A program made the position numbers and the translations under genes. Shown here piece after piece: positions 43,932-52,732 of a stretch of DNA of 64,000 nt. The notes beneath the pieces are model-generated. The model saw nothing but the letters and a program-made list of their open reading frames with translations. It made no database searches and was not told the DNA's origin. Each line of letters begins with the position of its first letter. Positions within the stretch are counted from its first letter, which is position 1. Source of the stretch: Chryseobacterium camelliae (GTDB lineage: Bacteria > Bacteroidota > Bacteroidia > Flavobacteriales > Weeksellaceae); NCBI RefSeq assembly GCF_030818575.1, contig NZ_JAUTAL010000001.1:1860001-1924000 (forward strand), given 5' to 3'.

Positions 43932-45482
43932 TTATTTGATATTTACCTGATGGGCATTGATATGTAATGAGCTTCCTTTCGTGTCTGTTGATAGTGTCAG
44001 TTCTGAGAAATTTTCGTTGGGAAAGAAGATTTCGGTCAGTACTTTTTCACCGTTATTAAAGAAGATTTCTATGGAGGTCTTATCCAAAACCACTTTCATT
44101 TTTGCATTGGTATACGCCCGGCTCAGCGGTGCTTTGGTAACGGGCGTTGCGTAATTTTTCCCGAAAGCTGTTTTCCCTGATCTGGAACGGTCGACGAAGA
44201 GTTCCCCGGTCTTATTATCCATCCCGAAAATCAGTTCTTCCCCCAATGAATTTTTCAGTGCGAAAGTGTAGGTTCCGGCGGTCATTTTGTTTATATCCAA
44301 ATCTAAAATGGCTTTGCTAAGGTCAATTTCCGATTTGCCCAAGAGTTTATTTTCAGGTTTTACATTGATTTTTTTCGTTATGGATTTCCCCTGATAATTT
44401 TTTAGCTGGGAAACGGGAACATTCCTGAGGATATAACCGTCTTTTGTTTTTTTGAGTGAAACTTCCCTTGCCACGGTCATACTGCTGCGCCACGCTTCCG
44501 TAGGAACTTCCTGCGCATATTCCCAATTGCTCATCCAGCCGATGATGATTCTTTTGTCCTGCGGAATATTGTCGAATGATACACTCGCATAGTTGTCTTT
44601 TCCCCAATCCAGCCAGGCGGCTTTTTCTTTATGAAGTTGTTGATTAAAAAGTTCATCCGTCTTAAAAGTTTTCCCGTCGAAATCACCGACAAAATACTGT
44701 CCGGCAGAACCTTTGTTCGGACCGCCCGGATTGATGTTGACGATCAACACCCATTTTTCTTCGTTGGTTCCTTCCACTTTCAGCGGAAATAAGTCGGGGC
44801 ATTCCCAAACGCCACCGTGCGCACCTTCCTCTTTCCCGAATTCGGATTGGAATGTCCAGTCTTTCAGGTTTTTTGATGCGTAGAAGTGTGTTCTGTCCTG
44901 AGCAGCCAATACCATGATCCACTGTTGTCTTTTAGCATCCCAAAACACTTTCGGGTCACGGAAATCACGGATTCCGGGGTTTTGAAGAACCGGATTGGAA
45001 GCATATTTTGTCCACGTTTTGCTGTTGTCGAGAGAATAAGCGATTCCCTGGGATTCCACGTCTATTTTCCCGTCTTTTTCACGGTTGGGATTGTGATAGG
45101 TGTAGATGGCGACGACCGGATTGTTTTTGGAATCTCCGAAACCTGAAGTGTTGTTTTTGTCCACCACTGCACTTCCCGAGAAGATGTATCCCAAATCATC
45201 GGGAGACAGTGCCAACGGCTGTTCTTCCCACTTCACGAGGTCTTTGCTGGTAGCGTGTCCCCAATGCATCGGTCCCCATTTGTTCCCGTCGGGATAATAC
45301 TGGAAAAAGAGGTGGTAGACACCGTCTTTGTAATAGAGCCCGTTCGGGTCGTTCATCCAGCCTTTTTTAGGACTGAAATGGAAATTGGGTCGATAGAGCT
45401 GCTCTTCCTTAGAATCTGACTGAGCGTTGAGATTCGAAAAAAAGACAGACGCGACAATTAAACTTGATATTATTTTTTTCAT
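43932..45482 (-). CDS. sacC: GH32 fructanase (levanase/inulinase type)
   Basis: 516 residues with a signal peptide (MKKIISSLIVASVFFSNLNAQ) and no lipobox, so probably periplasmic or secreted. The GH32 catalytic triad is complete: Asp45 in WMNDPN (42-47) is the nucleophile, Asp176 in FRDP stabilises the transition state, and Glu227 in WECPD is the acid/base. The five-bladed propeller ends near residue 340 and the C-terminal beta-sandwich (MTAGTYTFALKNSLGEELIFG, FGKNYATPVTKAPLSRAYTNAKMKVVLDKTSIEIFFNNGEKVLTE) is standard. It hydrolyses terminal beta-fructosides of levan, inulin or sucrose-type oligosaccharides. Exo versus endo action is not decided by sequence alone; the periplasmic exo role is most common. 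Confidence 0.93.
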   Translation of the reverse strand: MKKIISSLIVASVFFSNLNAQSDSKEEQLYRPNFHFSPKKGWMNDPNGLYYKDGVYHLFFQYYPDGNKWGPMHWGHATSKDLVKWEEQPLALSPDDLGYIFSGSAVVDKNNTSGFGDSKNNPVVAIYTYHNPNREKDGKIDVESQGIAYSLDNSKTWTKYASNPVLQNPGIRDFRDPKVFWDAKRQQWIMVLAAQDRTHFYASKNLKDWTFQSEFGKEEGAHGGVWECPDLFPLKVEGTNEEKWVLIVNINPGGPNKGSAGQYFVGDFDGKTFKTDELFNQQLHKEKAAWLDWGKDNYASVSFDNIPQDKRIIIGWMSNWEYAQEVPTEAWRSSMTVAREVSLKKTKDGYILRNVPVSQLKNYQGKSITKKINVKPENKLLGKSEIDLSKAILDLDINKMTAGTYTFALKNSLGEELIFGMDNKTGELFVDRSRSGKTAFGKNYATPVTKAPLSRAYTNAKMKVVLDKTSIEIFFNNGEKVLTEIFFPNENFSELTLSTDTKGSSLHINAHQVNIK

Positions 45483-45514
45483 TGGATTATTTTATCTCGA
45501 AGATTTTGAAGGGT

Positions 45515-46828
45515 TTATTCTTTTGTAAGTGTTTTGCTTAATTTTTCCAGTGATACACCTTTTGTTTCCGGCATCATAAAAATCACAAATAATAGCTGGA
45601 ATACCATTGCGATCGTGAATACCAGAAATACAGTTCCGGCGCCAATCGTTGAAAATAACGTTGGAATAAGGGACGGAATTATCGCTGCCAAAACCCAATG
45701 CGTAGAGCTTCCGAATGCCTGTCCTGATGCACGGAGATGATTCGGAAAAATCTCGGAAATGAAAACCCAGATCACCGTTCCCTGTCCAATGGCGTGAGAA
45801 GCGATAAACAGGAATAAAAATACAGGAATCGCCAAGCCCGACCAATGGAAATAAAATGACATAGAAACGAGTCCCAATGAAATGATATAGCCGATAGAAC
45901 CAATGTACATAAGGGTTCTTCTGCCAACTTTGTCGATAAGATTAACACCAACGAGGGTGAAAACCATATTGACAATTCCAATTCCGATGCTGCTGAGCAG
46001 TGCGGTTTTCTCACCCAACCCGGCCTCACCAAAAATCCTTGGTGCATAATATAAGAAGGCGTTGATTCCCGACATCTGGTTGAAAAAGGCAACCAAAAAA
46101 GCCAGCATCAGCGGGAAACGGTATTTTTTCATAAAGATGTTCTCCTTCGGCGCTTCGGCGTGGTCATCTTCCATCTGTGTGATGAGCGTGTCGGAATCCT
46201 GGTCCGGACTGATGATTTTCATTACATTTTTAGCTTCTTCTATTCTGCCTTTGGATACCAGCCATCTTGGACTTTCCGGAATTATAAGCACGCAAAGTGT
46301 ATAAATACTTGCCGGAATCGCCTGGACACCAAGCATCCATCTCCAGTCGTTATCTCCGATTCCGCTGAGTAGATAATTGGATAAGAAGGCCACCAAAATC
46401 CCCAAAACAATGTTGAACTGATAGAGCGAAACGAGTCGGCCACGGTCTTTTGCCGGTGCAATCTCAGAAATGTAAGCCGGTGCAGCAACGGTAGACGCAC
46501 CAACACCTAAACCGCCCATAAACCTGAAAAATGCAAAGAGATAAGGGTCGTTGGAAAATGCTGTTCCGATGGCGGAAAGTGCATATAATACACCGATGGC
46601 CAGTAAGGTTTTCTTTCTTCCGAATGTATTGGTTGGGATTCCGCCGAAGATGGCTCCTATAACGGTTCCCCACAATGCCATTCCCATGACTACCGCACCG
46701 TGGAAGGCGTCTGAGCTATGCCAGAGTGCCTGTAATTTTTTATCAGCCCCGGAAATCACCACAACATCAAACCCGAAGAGAAATCCTGCCAACGCTGCGG
46801 TGACAGACCACATCACAATTTTATTCAT
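45515..46828 (-). CDS. MFS sugar porter, probable fructose importer
   Basis: 437 residues and 12 predicted helices. The sugar-porter signatures are all seen: FGFDVVVISGA in helix 1, FGRKKTLL after helix 2, RFMGGLGVGASTVAAPAYISEIAPAKDRGRL, PESPRWLVSKGR at the end of helix 6, QMSGINAFLYYAPRIF in helix 7, GRRTLMYIG and PETKGVSLE at the C-terminus. Proton-driven import of a monosaccharide; fructose is inferred from the downstream fructanase and fructokinase. First gene of the fructan operon, 32 bases before the GH32 gene. Confidence 0.92.
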   Translation of the reverse strand: MNKIVMWSVTAALAGFLFGFDVVVISGADKKLQALWHSSDAFHGAVVMGMALWGTVIGAIFGGIPTNTFGRKKTLLAIGVLYALSAIGTAFSNDPYLFAFFRFMGGLGVGASTVAAPAYISEIAPAKDRGRLVSLYQFNIVLGILVAFLSNYLLSGIGDNDWRWMLGVQAIPASIYTLCVLIIPESPRWLVSKGRIEEAKNVMKIISPDQDSDTLITQMEDDHAEAPKENIFMKKYRFPLMLAFLVAFFNQMSGINAFLYYAPRIFGEAGLGEKTALLSSIGIGIVNMVFTLVGVNLIDKVGRRTLMYIGSIGYIISLGLVSMSFYFHWSGLAIPVFLFLFIASHAIGQGTVIWVFISEIFPNHLRASGQAFGSSTHWVLAAIIPSLIPTLFSTIGAGTVFLVFTIAMVFQLLFVIFMMPETKGVSLEKLSKTLTKE

Positions 46829-46862
46829 ATATAGATATTTATTATTTTTTAATGGTCAAATA

Positions 46863-46911
46863 AAATCGCTTATTCTTCATTGATGCATGTGTTTACAAAC
46901 CATAGCGATTT
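46863..46911. promoter_or_regulatory. Inverted repeat in the leader of the fructan operon
   Basis: AAATCGCT (46863-46870) and AGCGATTT (46904-46911), 33 bases apart, lie 35-85 bases upstream of the first operon gene. They bracket the likely promoter and are a candidate binding site for the HTCS regulator or a leader stem. Confidence 0.45.
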
Positions 46912-47092
46912 CACCTTTTGAAAATATTACTTTGTTTGTGGCTAATATATTCCGGGACAGGAATGCGAAGGTCTAATTATGTAACAAAATATTTCGTCAA
47001 GGTTAATTATTTGTTAACTAATTTTAATTAACTGAAAATCAAAACTTTAAAATTGATATAATTTTAAACTATGATAATGATGTTTCAAAAAT

Positions 47093-47118
47093 GTAACACC
47101 ATTCTATAAAAATGTTAC
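47093..47118. promoter_or_regulatory. GTAACA-N14-TGTTAC inverted repeat upstream of the fructan operon
   Basis: GTAACA (47093-47098) and TGTTAC (47113-47118) flank CCATTCTATAAAAA. A similar repeat (GTTACA-N13-TGTAAC, with TTTTATAAGT in the middle) lies upstream of the regulator gene at 50226. The rest of 46829-47352 is AT-rich with no gene. Confidence 0.4.
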
Positions 47119-47352
47119 GTGGATTATGAGGATTTTCAGAAATATGAACGAATGTTAGTATGGGAAGAGTGACCGAAATTTGAGGTGGGGTTTTGGGAAT
47201 TTACGGCTTTGGTTTTTATAAGATGAATACTTTGAGAAAGCAATACATCATTGTTCACCCGGATACATATGCCTTATTAGTGCTTACAACGATATCGTTC
47301 GCACGGATATTTACCATTCTATTCGGGAAACATAGGAAAAGATCTGTAAGGA

Positions 47353-50124
47353 TTAATTATTCTCCTCACTAAACCCCTTCTTAAACACATTCGGAGAAAC
47401 CCCAAACTTATTTTTGAAGACCGTGGAGAAATAATTAGGGGAAGAGAAGCCGGTTTTATAAGCAATTTCGGAAATCGTCAGTCCGGGATTTTGCAGCATC
47501 GATTTTGCCTGTTCCAAACGAATATTGTTGATGTAGTCGCTTACATTCACATTAAACATTGCTTTTATTTTCCTGTAAAGCTGGATTCTTGAAATATTTA
47601 GTAAATCGGCAAGATTTTCCACTGAAAAATCTGGATTGTCGATATTAGTTTTGATGATCTGATTCAACTTGTTCACGAACGTCTGCTCCATACTTCCGAA
47701 GGATTTGCTGTCCACAATTCTTCCGATGTTGTTGGTGTAATAATAACGTAGTTTTTCGCGGTTGTAAAGCAATGAACGCAGCGACTGTGTCAGGATCGGA
47801 TAGCTGAAAGGCTTCGTAAGATAAAGATCAACTCCGGATTTCAGTCCCTGAAGATAAGATTCCTTATTATTCAAAGCCGTAAGAAGAATGACAGGAATAT
47901 GAGATGTTCTGAGGTCTTTTTTCAGAATTTCACAGATTTCAAAGCCGTTTTTTTCAGGAAGATTCACATCGCAGACAATGATGTCGGGAATCTCGCTTAT
48001 CGCCTTATCAATCGCATCTGTACCATCGGAAACCATCACATCAAATTCTGTCTGAAGCTTATTGCTGAGGAAAAACGACAAATCCGAATTATCCTCCACC
48101 AAAAGCAAAGAATACCGATCACCTGGATTTTCCTGGCTTTGCATAAAACTTCCTTCTTCCACCAAGTCAAAAACATCTTCTTTTGCCAACGTTTCCGCAT
48201 CCATAACACTCGGTTCTTGTATCATCTGGTCTTCATTGAAATGCTTATTCCCTTTGTAAAGGCTGATGCTAAATTCTGTTCCCTGAAAAGAACTGACCTC
48301 AATTTTCCCTAGATGAAGCTCCACAAACTGACGGCTGAGATGAAGCCCGATTCCCGAGCTGTTTTTCCGGTTGTTGGAACCTTTAAAATAGGGTTCAAAA
48401 ACGTTGCTGATTTCTTTTTCCGGGATTCCTATACCATTGTCTTTAAAGCTGATAACCGCCTGATTTCCTTTTTCGTGAATCGTAATTTCAATTTTCCCAT
48501 TGTCCGGTGTGAACTTAAAAGCATTTGACAAAAGGTTAAAATAGACTTTATCCATCAGGTTTCTGTCAATATACAGTTCCAGATTTTTGTTTGCGGAATG
48601 GATTTCGAACTTAATATTCCTTTTTTTGGCCTCATTTTCAAAATCCCTGAAAATCCCATAAGTGAAATCATAAATATTGGTTTTGGAAACCCTTAGATTG
48701 AAGGTTTTATTTTCTATTTTCCTGAAATCCAAAAGATTATCTACCAACCTTAGCAGACGGTTTGAATTTTTATTTATCAGTTCCAGCTCATAAGACGGCT
48801 TTGTACCTTTGCTTTTAAGAGTATCTTTCAGTGATTCCAAAGAACTCAGGATGAGCGTTATCGGCGTTTTGAATTCGTGGGATAAACCGGTGAAAAAGTT
48901 CACTCTCGCTTCATTACTTTCTTTGAGCTCGTTAGCAATGGTTTCAATCTGATTCCGCTGAATCGTCACACGTTCATTAGTGAGGGTAAGCTGTTTATTT
49001 TTAATTTTAATGGTATAAATCAGGTAAATAGCATAGGCAATCAGACAAAACATCAGAATCAGAAGAACAACAGACCATCGGAATAATTCTTTCTGGGAAG
49101 AATAGAGTTCGGTCTGCTTTTTCATGGCATTCACCTGATTTTCGATAACACCCTGCTGTTCGATGATTTTATCGAACTGGTTGCGCATGATTTCTGCATT
49201 AAACCTGTCGATAATGGTTGTACTGAGCTTGATGCGTTTCGGTGGAATTTGCCCGTTGTAAATTTTAATGGCGGTTTCGATAGCTTCCGTTCCGCCGGTA
49301 GGATAAAGCAAAGTGGCATTAAATTTACCATCCAAAACCATCTGAATTCCACCGTCTTTGGTGTTCAAACCATCCACACCGATGAATTTGATTTGATTTT
49401 CCACACCGATATTTCTCGCTACCTGCCACGCTTGTGCAGCCAAGTCATCATTGAATGCAAAAACATACAGGCTTTGATTTCCTAATGAATCCAAAGTTTT
49501 TCTGAATGCTTCAGCAGGAAGACCTTTAAAAGTTTTTATCAATTCCGTATTCGGATTGTTTTTGATCGTTTGCCGGAATCCCAGACTCCTTTCTGTTGTG
49601 GGCGAAGAATTATCATCACCTTTTATTTCAATGATTTTTTTTAAATTTTTAGAATCTGAAATGATGTATTGCGCTGCTTCTTTGCCAATCTCCACATTAT
49701 CAGCACCGATATAAGTGGCATATTTATCAGAATTGATTTTCCTATCCACCAAAATCACAGGAATTTTTTTTGCAAAGGCTTTTTCCACCACAGGAACCAG
49801 TGAATTAGGATCGATAGGTGAAATAATGATAATATCCGCTTTATTGTCAATCATTTTCTGAATATCCCCTATCTGTTGCTGAACCGACCCTTCTGCTTTT
49901 CTAATGCTTAATTGCACCTCAGAATGCAAAGACGCCTGAATCTCCATGGAATGATTCATAGCCTGTCTCCAGGGATGATTTCCCAAACCTTGCGAAAAGC
50001 CGATTTTTATTTTATCCGATTTTTCGGAAGCATTCTTGCAGGCATGCGAGATCATCAGCAATAAAAATAAAACGATAGAAACTTTGGGAAAACCAAACGT
50101 TCTAAAAACTTTTTTCGTAGACAT
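47353..50124 (-). CDS. Hybrid two-component regulator (HTCS) with a periplasmic sugar-binding sensor
   Basis: 923 residues in one polypeptide. A signal/anchor (VLFLLLMISHAC) precedes a LacI/RbsB-type periplasmic binding domain (residues about 35-330: IKIGFSQGLGNHPWRQAM, DIIIISPIDPNSLVPVVEKA, FAFNDDLAAQAWQVARNIGV). A membrane helix (WSVVLLILMFCLIAYAIYLIY) leads to a histidine kinase with FFTGLSHEFKTPITLIL (phosphorylated His), N-box LLSNAFKFTPDNG and DNGIGIP. A receiver domain (LLLVEDNSDL, CDVNLPEKNG with the phosphoryl Asp) and a C-terminal AraC helix-turn-helix (LNISRIQLYRKIKAMF, ISEIAYKTGFSSPNYFSTVFKNKFG) follow. This is the architecture of the Bacteroides fructose-sensing BT1754, so it should bind fructose and activate the adjacent operon. 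Confidence 0.93.
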   Translation of the reverse strand: MSTKKVFRTFGFPKVSIVLFLLLMISHACKNASEKSDKIKIGFSQGLGNHPWRQAMNHSMEIQASLHSEVQLSIRKAEGSVQQQIGDIQKMIDNKADIIIISPIDPNSLVPVVEKAFAKKIPVILVDRKINSDKYATYIGADNVEIGKEAAQYIISDSKNLKKIIEIKGDDNSSPTTERSLGFRQTIKNNPNTELIKTFKGLPAEAFRKTLDSLGNQSLYVFAFNDDLAAQAWQVARNIGVENQIKFIGVDGLNTKDGGIQMVLDGKFNATLLYPTGGTEAIETAIKIYNGQIPPKRIKLSTTIIDRFNAEIMRNQFDKIIEQQGVIENQVNAMKKQTELYSSQKELFRWSVVLLILMFCLIAYAIYLIYTIKIKNKQLTLTNERVTIQRNQIETIANELKESNEARVNFFTGLSHEFKTPITLILSSLESLKDTLKSKGTKPSYELELINKNSNRLLRLVDNLLDFRKIENKTFNLRVSKTNIYDFTYGIFRDFENEAKKRNIKFEIHSANKNLELYIDRNLMDKVYFNLLSNAFKFTPDNGKIEITIHEKGNQAVISFKDNGIGIPEKEISNVFEPYFKGSNNRKNSSGIGLHLSRQFVELHLGKIEVSSFQGTEFSISLYKGNKHFNEDQMIQEPSVMDAETLAKEDVFDLVEEGSFMQSQENPGDRYSLLLVEDNSDLSFFLSNKLQTEFDVMVSDGTDAIDKAISEIPDIIVCDVNLPEKNGFEICEILKKDLRTSHIPVILLTALNNKESYLQGLKSGVDLYLTKPFSYPILTQSLRSLLYNREKLRYYYTNNIGRIVDSKSFGSMEQTFVNKLNQIIKTNIDNPDFSVENLADLLNISRIQLYRKIKAMFNVNVSDYINNIRLEQAKSMLQNPGLTISEIAYKTGFSSPNYFSTVFKNKFGVSPNVFKKGFSEENN

Positions 50125-50225
50125 ATTAACACAATATTAATAAAGTTGTTTTACACCAACAATTTTTGATGAGAGTATTTTATCTTAATTAAGCATTAGG
50201 CTATTGATCTAACAATATTAAGAAG

Positions 50226-50250
50226 TTACAATTTTATAAGTTTTGTAACA
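50226..50250. promoter_or_regulatory. GTTACA-N13-TGTAAC inverted repeat upstream of the HTCS gene
   Basis: GTTACA (50226-50231) and TGTAAC (50245-50250) surround ATTTTATAAGTTT, about 100 bases upstream of the regulator start. Resemblance to the repeat at 47093 suggests a shared operator and autoregulation. The rest of 50125-50442 has short debris but no gene. Confidence 0.4.
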
Positions 50251-50442
50251 TCATTGTAAAAATCTTCTGAAAGCACCCTCATCACACCTTTAATGAACTT
50301 CGACAGACAAAGGTTTTGCAGCAAAAATCCATTCATCAATGCAAGGTCAAATCATTTGAACAAAAGGTGAAATGTGCAATCCTGCTTGCCGATAGATTGG
50401 GAACAACAGGAATAAACAATATTGACCATAAGTAAAAAAATT

Positions 50443-50667
50443 ATGAGAAAACTTTATCTAAGTTTGTTTGCAGGACATATCAACGTCCAATCCAGAAAAA
50501 TTGCGTTCATTGGTCAGTCCGATGTTTATAACAGCAATATCCCGACAGCCAGCGATGGATTAACCTATGATGATGACAGAGCAGCGGCAGTTTGGTTCAT
50601 GGAAACTTTTCTTCCATCACATTCCGGAAACATCTCCGGGAGTTATTTTTCTTTTCAGGATTGGTGA
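50443..50667 (+). pseudogene. Remnant of a second DUF4960-type gene
   Basis: A 74-codon frame beginning MRKLYLSLF and continuing RKIAFIGQSDVYNSN, TYDDDRAAAVWFMETF, GSYFSFQDW before a stop. The order 'K-I-A-F-I-G ... D-D-R-A-A-A-V-W-F ... S-G-x-Y-x-S-x-x-D' parallels the start of the DUF4960 domain in the gene at 37378 (VAFLGMAATRT, NPDEIAAADWLF, GAVYISINDI). The N-terminal lipoprotein part and the remaining 200 residues are missing. It looks like a deletion fragment and suggests this fructan locus once extended beyond the regulator. Confidence 0.45.
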
Positions 50668-51032
50668 ACAATCTTTGATGATGCGCGCTGCGAAAATTCT
50701 ACTTTAGCACTACAACATTAATTAATGCACATCTAATTTTAATAGATTTTGAATGCCACCTGTGAGAATATAATTATGTCACCAAGTAATTTATTAGAAG
50801 AAGTTCAAATACAATTACAAATTTTTAATTTTTTTTTATATACCAAATTATCACTAATATATCTTTTAACACCTTCAAAATACTGTCAATATATACTAAT
50901 AGATGTTGTGAGCAGAGTCCTGTCAAGTTCACAACAAGATTTACATCTGAGGTTTTAATGCTCTTATGTCGGTTTTTTTTATATTTTTTATCATCTTTTT
51001 CTTAAAGTAACCTTAGTAAATTCATGAAATAA
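50668..51032. other. AT-rich intergenic stretch without recognisable gene
   Basis: 365 bases dominated by A and T, including a run of nine T and the partial palindrome ATTAATTAAT. A 69-codon frame starting with TTG exists inside but has no family features and biased low-complexity composition. I see no RNA gene or terminator. Confidence 0.4.
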
Positions 51033-51422
51033 TCAATCTACCTTACCGGGAGAAAGAGATTGTATCACTTGTTCGCGGTTAGAAAGACCAAAATCAATCA
51101 ATGTATTCAGTACCACCCAGATTTCCTGTGCATGCTCGGTCAGGACATAATACGTAATATCCTGAGTGGATGTATATTCAAGCTTCTTTTCTATCAATCG
51201 GTGTGATTCCAGTAATGAAAGCTCGGAACTTAGAACTTTGGGAGAAATGCCTTCTGAAACTTTAAAAAAATCTTTGAATCTAAGCTTTTCGTGGTAATGC
51301 AAATCCAAAAGAATAGAAAAACGCCATTTCCCGCTTAAAAGATCCAAAGTGTCCCGTAAAGCTATAAATCTTTGTTTAAGGATTTGCTCATTTTCTATAC
51401 AAGGTTTTATCTTCTTTTCCAT
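51033..51422 (-). CDS. HxlR-family transcriptional regulator
   Basis: 129 residues, a winged helix of the HxlR/MarR-like family: LSGKWRFSILLDLHYHEKLRFKDFFKVSEGISPKVLSSELSLLESHRLIEKK is the signature, with the wing TSTQDITYYVLTEHAQEIWVVLNTLIDFG after it. It lies divergent from the NmrA-like gene with about 73 bases between the starts, a classical regulator-target pairing; members often sense reactive electrophiles or oxidants. No cysteine in the sensor position typical of HypR/YodB (only Cys8 is present near the N-terminus), so a redox role is uncertain. Confidence 0.88.
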   Translation of the reverse strand: MEKKIKPCIENEQILKQRFIALRDTLDLLSGKWRFSILLDLHYHEKLRFKDFFKVSEGISPKVLSSELSLLESHRLIEKKLEYTSTQDITYYVLTEHAQEIWVVLNTLIDFGLSNREQVIQSLSPGKVD

Positions 51423-51495
51423 AGTACTTTCCTACAGGTTACCAAATACAAATATACTAAACAGAGAAACTAAATTTGTTTAAAAGAATTGTAAC

Positions 51496-52377
51496 ATGAA
51501 AAAAATATTGGTAACCGGTGCTACAGGAAAACAAGGAAGTGCCACAGTGTATGAATTATTACAAAACGGTTTTGACGTGTTTGCACTTACCAGAAATCCG
51601 AAATCGCCGGAAGCTGAGCAATTGAAGGAAGCCGGAGCCCAACTGGTAAAAGGTGATTTGGAAGATGTGGCTGTTTTAAAAGATGCATTAAGCAAAGTAG
51701 ATGGCTTGTATCTCGTTTTACCTCCCGTGTGGATCTCAAATGTGGAAACCGATGAAGCTGAAGCAGCATTAGGCATACAGACTCTGAAATTAGCTGAAGA
51801 ACAGGGCATTCAGTTCGTGCTGTACTCTTCCGTTATGGCTTCGGACAAACAGGATCTGTTCCGTCCGAAATTTAAATTTACTATAGAAAGATACCTGCTT
51901 GAAAGTCAATTGCAAGGTGCAGTGATCAGACCTGCATCCTTTATGGAAAACTTACTCTTACCAAGTTTCGGATTAGGTGAAGGAAAATTTATTAATCCGT
52001 TGCCTGAAGAAATCCCCATACCTTGGGTTGCTACAAAAGATATCGGAACTTTTGCACGTATTATATTTCAGCACTATAATGATTTCAATGGAAAAACAAT
52101 TGATTTTGGAGGTAAACTATTAACACCCAAACATGTTTGGAAATTACTGGAAGACAAATTGAATCAAAAAATCGAATTCATACAGATTCCTGTCGAAATG
52201 CTGCATCAGCAAAGCGAAATGTTTGCAAAACTCGTTGAGATGATTGCCAAAGAAGGCTATGATCCTATCGACTATGAGTTGATCTCATCCTGGATGCCAA
52301 AGCTGACAAGTTTTGAAGAATGGCTGGATGCTGAAGGCGTTGATAAAATCAAAGAGCTACAGGCTTTAAACAAATAA
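51496..52377 (+). CDS. NmrA-like NAD(P)-binding protein
   Basis: 293 residues. The Rossmann motif ILVTGATGKQGSATVYELLQNGFDVFALTRNP is at the N-terminus, followed by AGAQLVKGDLEDVAVLKDAL and VDGLYLVLPPVW, the NmrA/YtfG-like pattern of atypical short-chain dehydrogenases. Later IRPASFMENLL and IPWVATKDIGTFARIIF are typical. Relatives act as NADP(H) redox sensors or quinone reductases. It is divergent from an HxlR-type regulator, likely its repressor, and is followed by a hairpin terminator. Confidence 0.88.
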   Translation: MKKILVTGATGKQGSATVYELLQNGFDVFALTRNPKSPEAEQLKEAGAQLVKGDLEDVAVLKDALSKVDGLYLVLPPVWISNVETDEAEAALGIQTLKLAEEQGIQFVLYSSVMASDKQDLFRPKFKFTIERYLLESQLQGAVIRPASFMENLLLPSFGLGEGKFINPLPEEIPIPWVATKDIGTFARIIFQHYNDFNGKTIDFGGKLLTPKHVWKLLEDKLNQKIEFIQIPVEMLHQQSEMFAKLVEMIAKEGYDPIDYELISSWMPKLTSFEEWLDAEGVDKIKELQALNK

Positions 52378-52413
52378 AATTAATTCGAACAAGTTGTAAC
52401 AATAATTGATGTG

Positions 52414-52453
52414 AAACCGCATAGACGTTCAAAGCGATATGCGGTTTTATAAT
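52414..52453 (+). terminator. Intrinsic terminator of the NmrA-like gene
   Basis: AAACCGCATA and TATGCGGTTT form a perfect 10-bp stem (14-base loop), followed by TATAATTTTG. The rest of 52378-52732, the leader of vgrG, has no gene. Confidence 0.6.
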
Positions 52454-52732
52454 TTTGAAGTATGTACACTTAAAAAATAACCTTCTGATAATTGTTAAGT
52501 CAGGTGAATGTATCAACTGTTGAACCACACACATACAATGTCTTGAATGTGAAGAATAATGTATATCGAAAATACATTGCCCTTCGTGGTATAGCACTTT
52601 AAGTTACTCTGAGCATATTTCTGCCAGTCGTAGTTTTACTACAATTTTGCAGATTAACTGATAAATTACATTGAGTAATGTGTTTTTTATCTAAATTCGG
52701 TGAGATAATACCAAAAATACGCACACAATATT

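Noticed and set aside
50749..50958. 69-codon frame starting with TTG in an AT-rich gap
   Set aside because: No ATG start, low-complexity hydrophobic composition, no family resemblance.
51033..52377. Immunity or accessory genes of the T6SS island
   Set aside because: The HxlR/NmrA divergent pair has its own terminator before vgrG and is a common redox-type pair unrelated to secretion.
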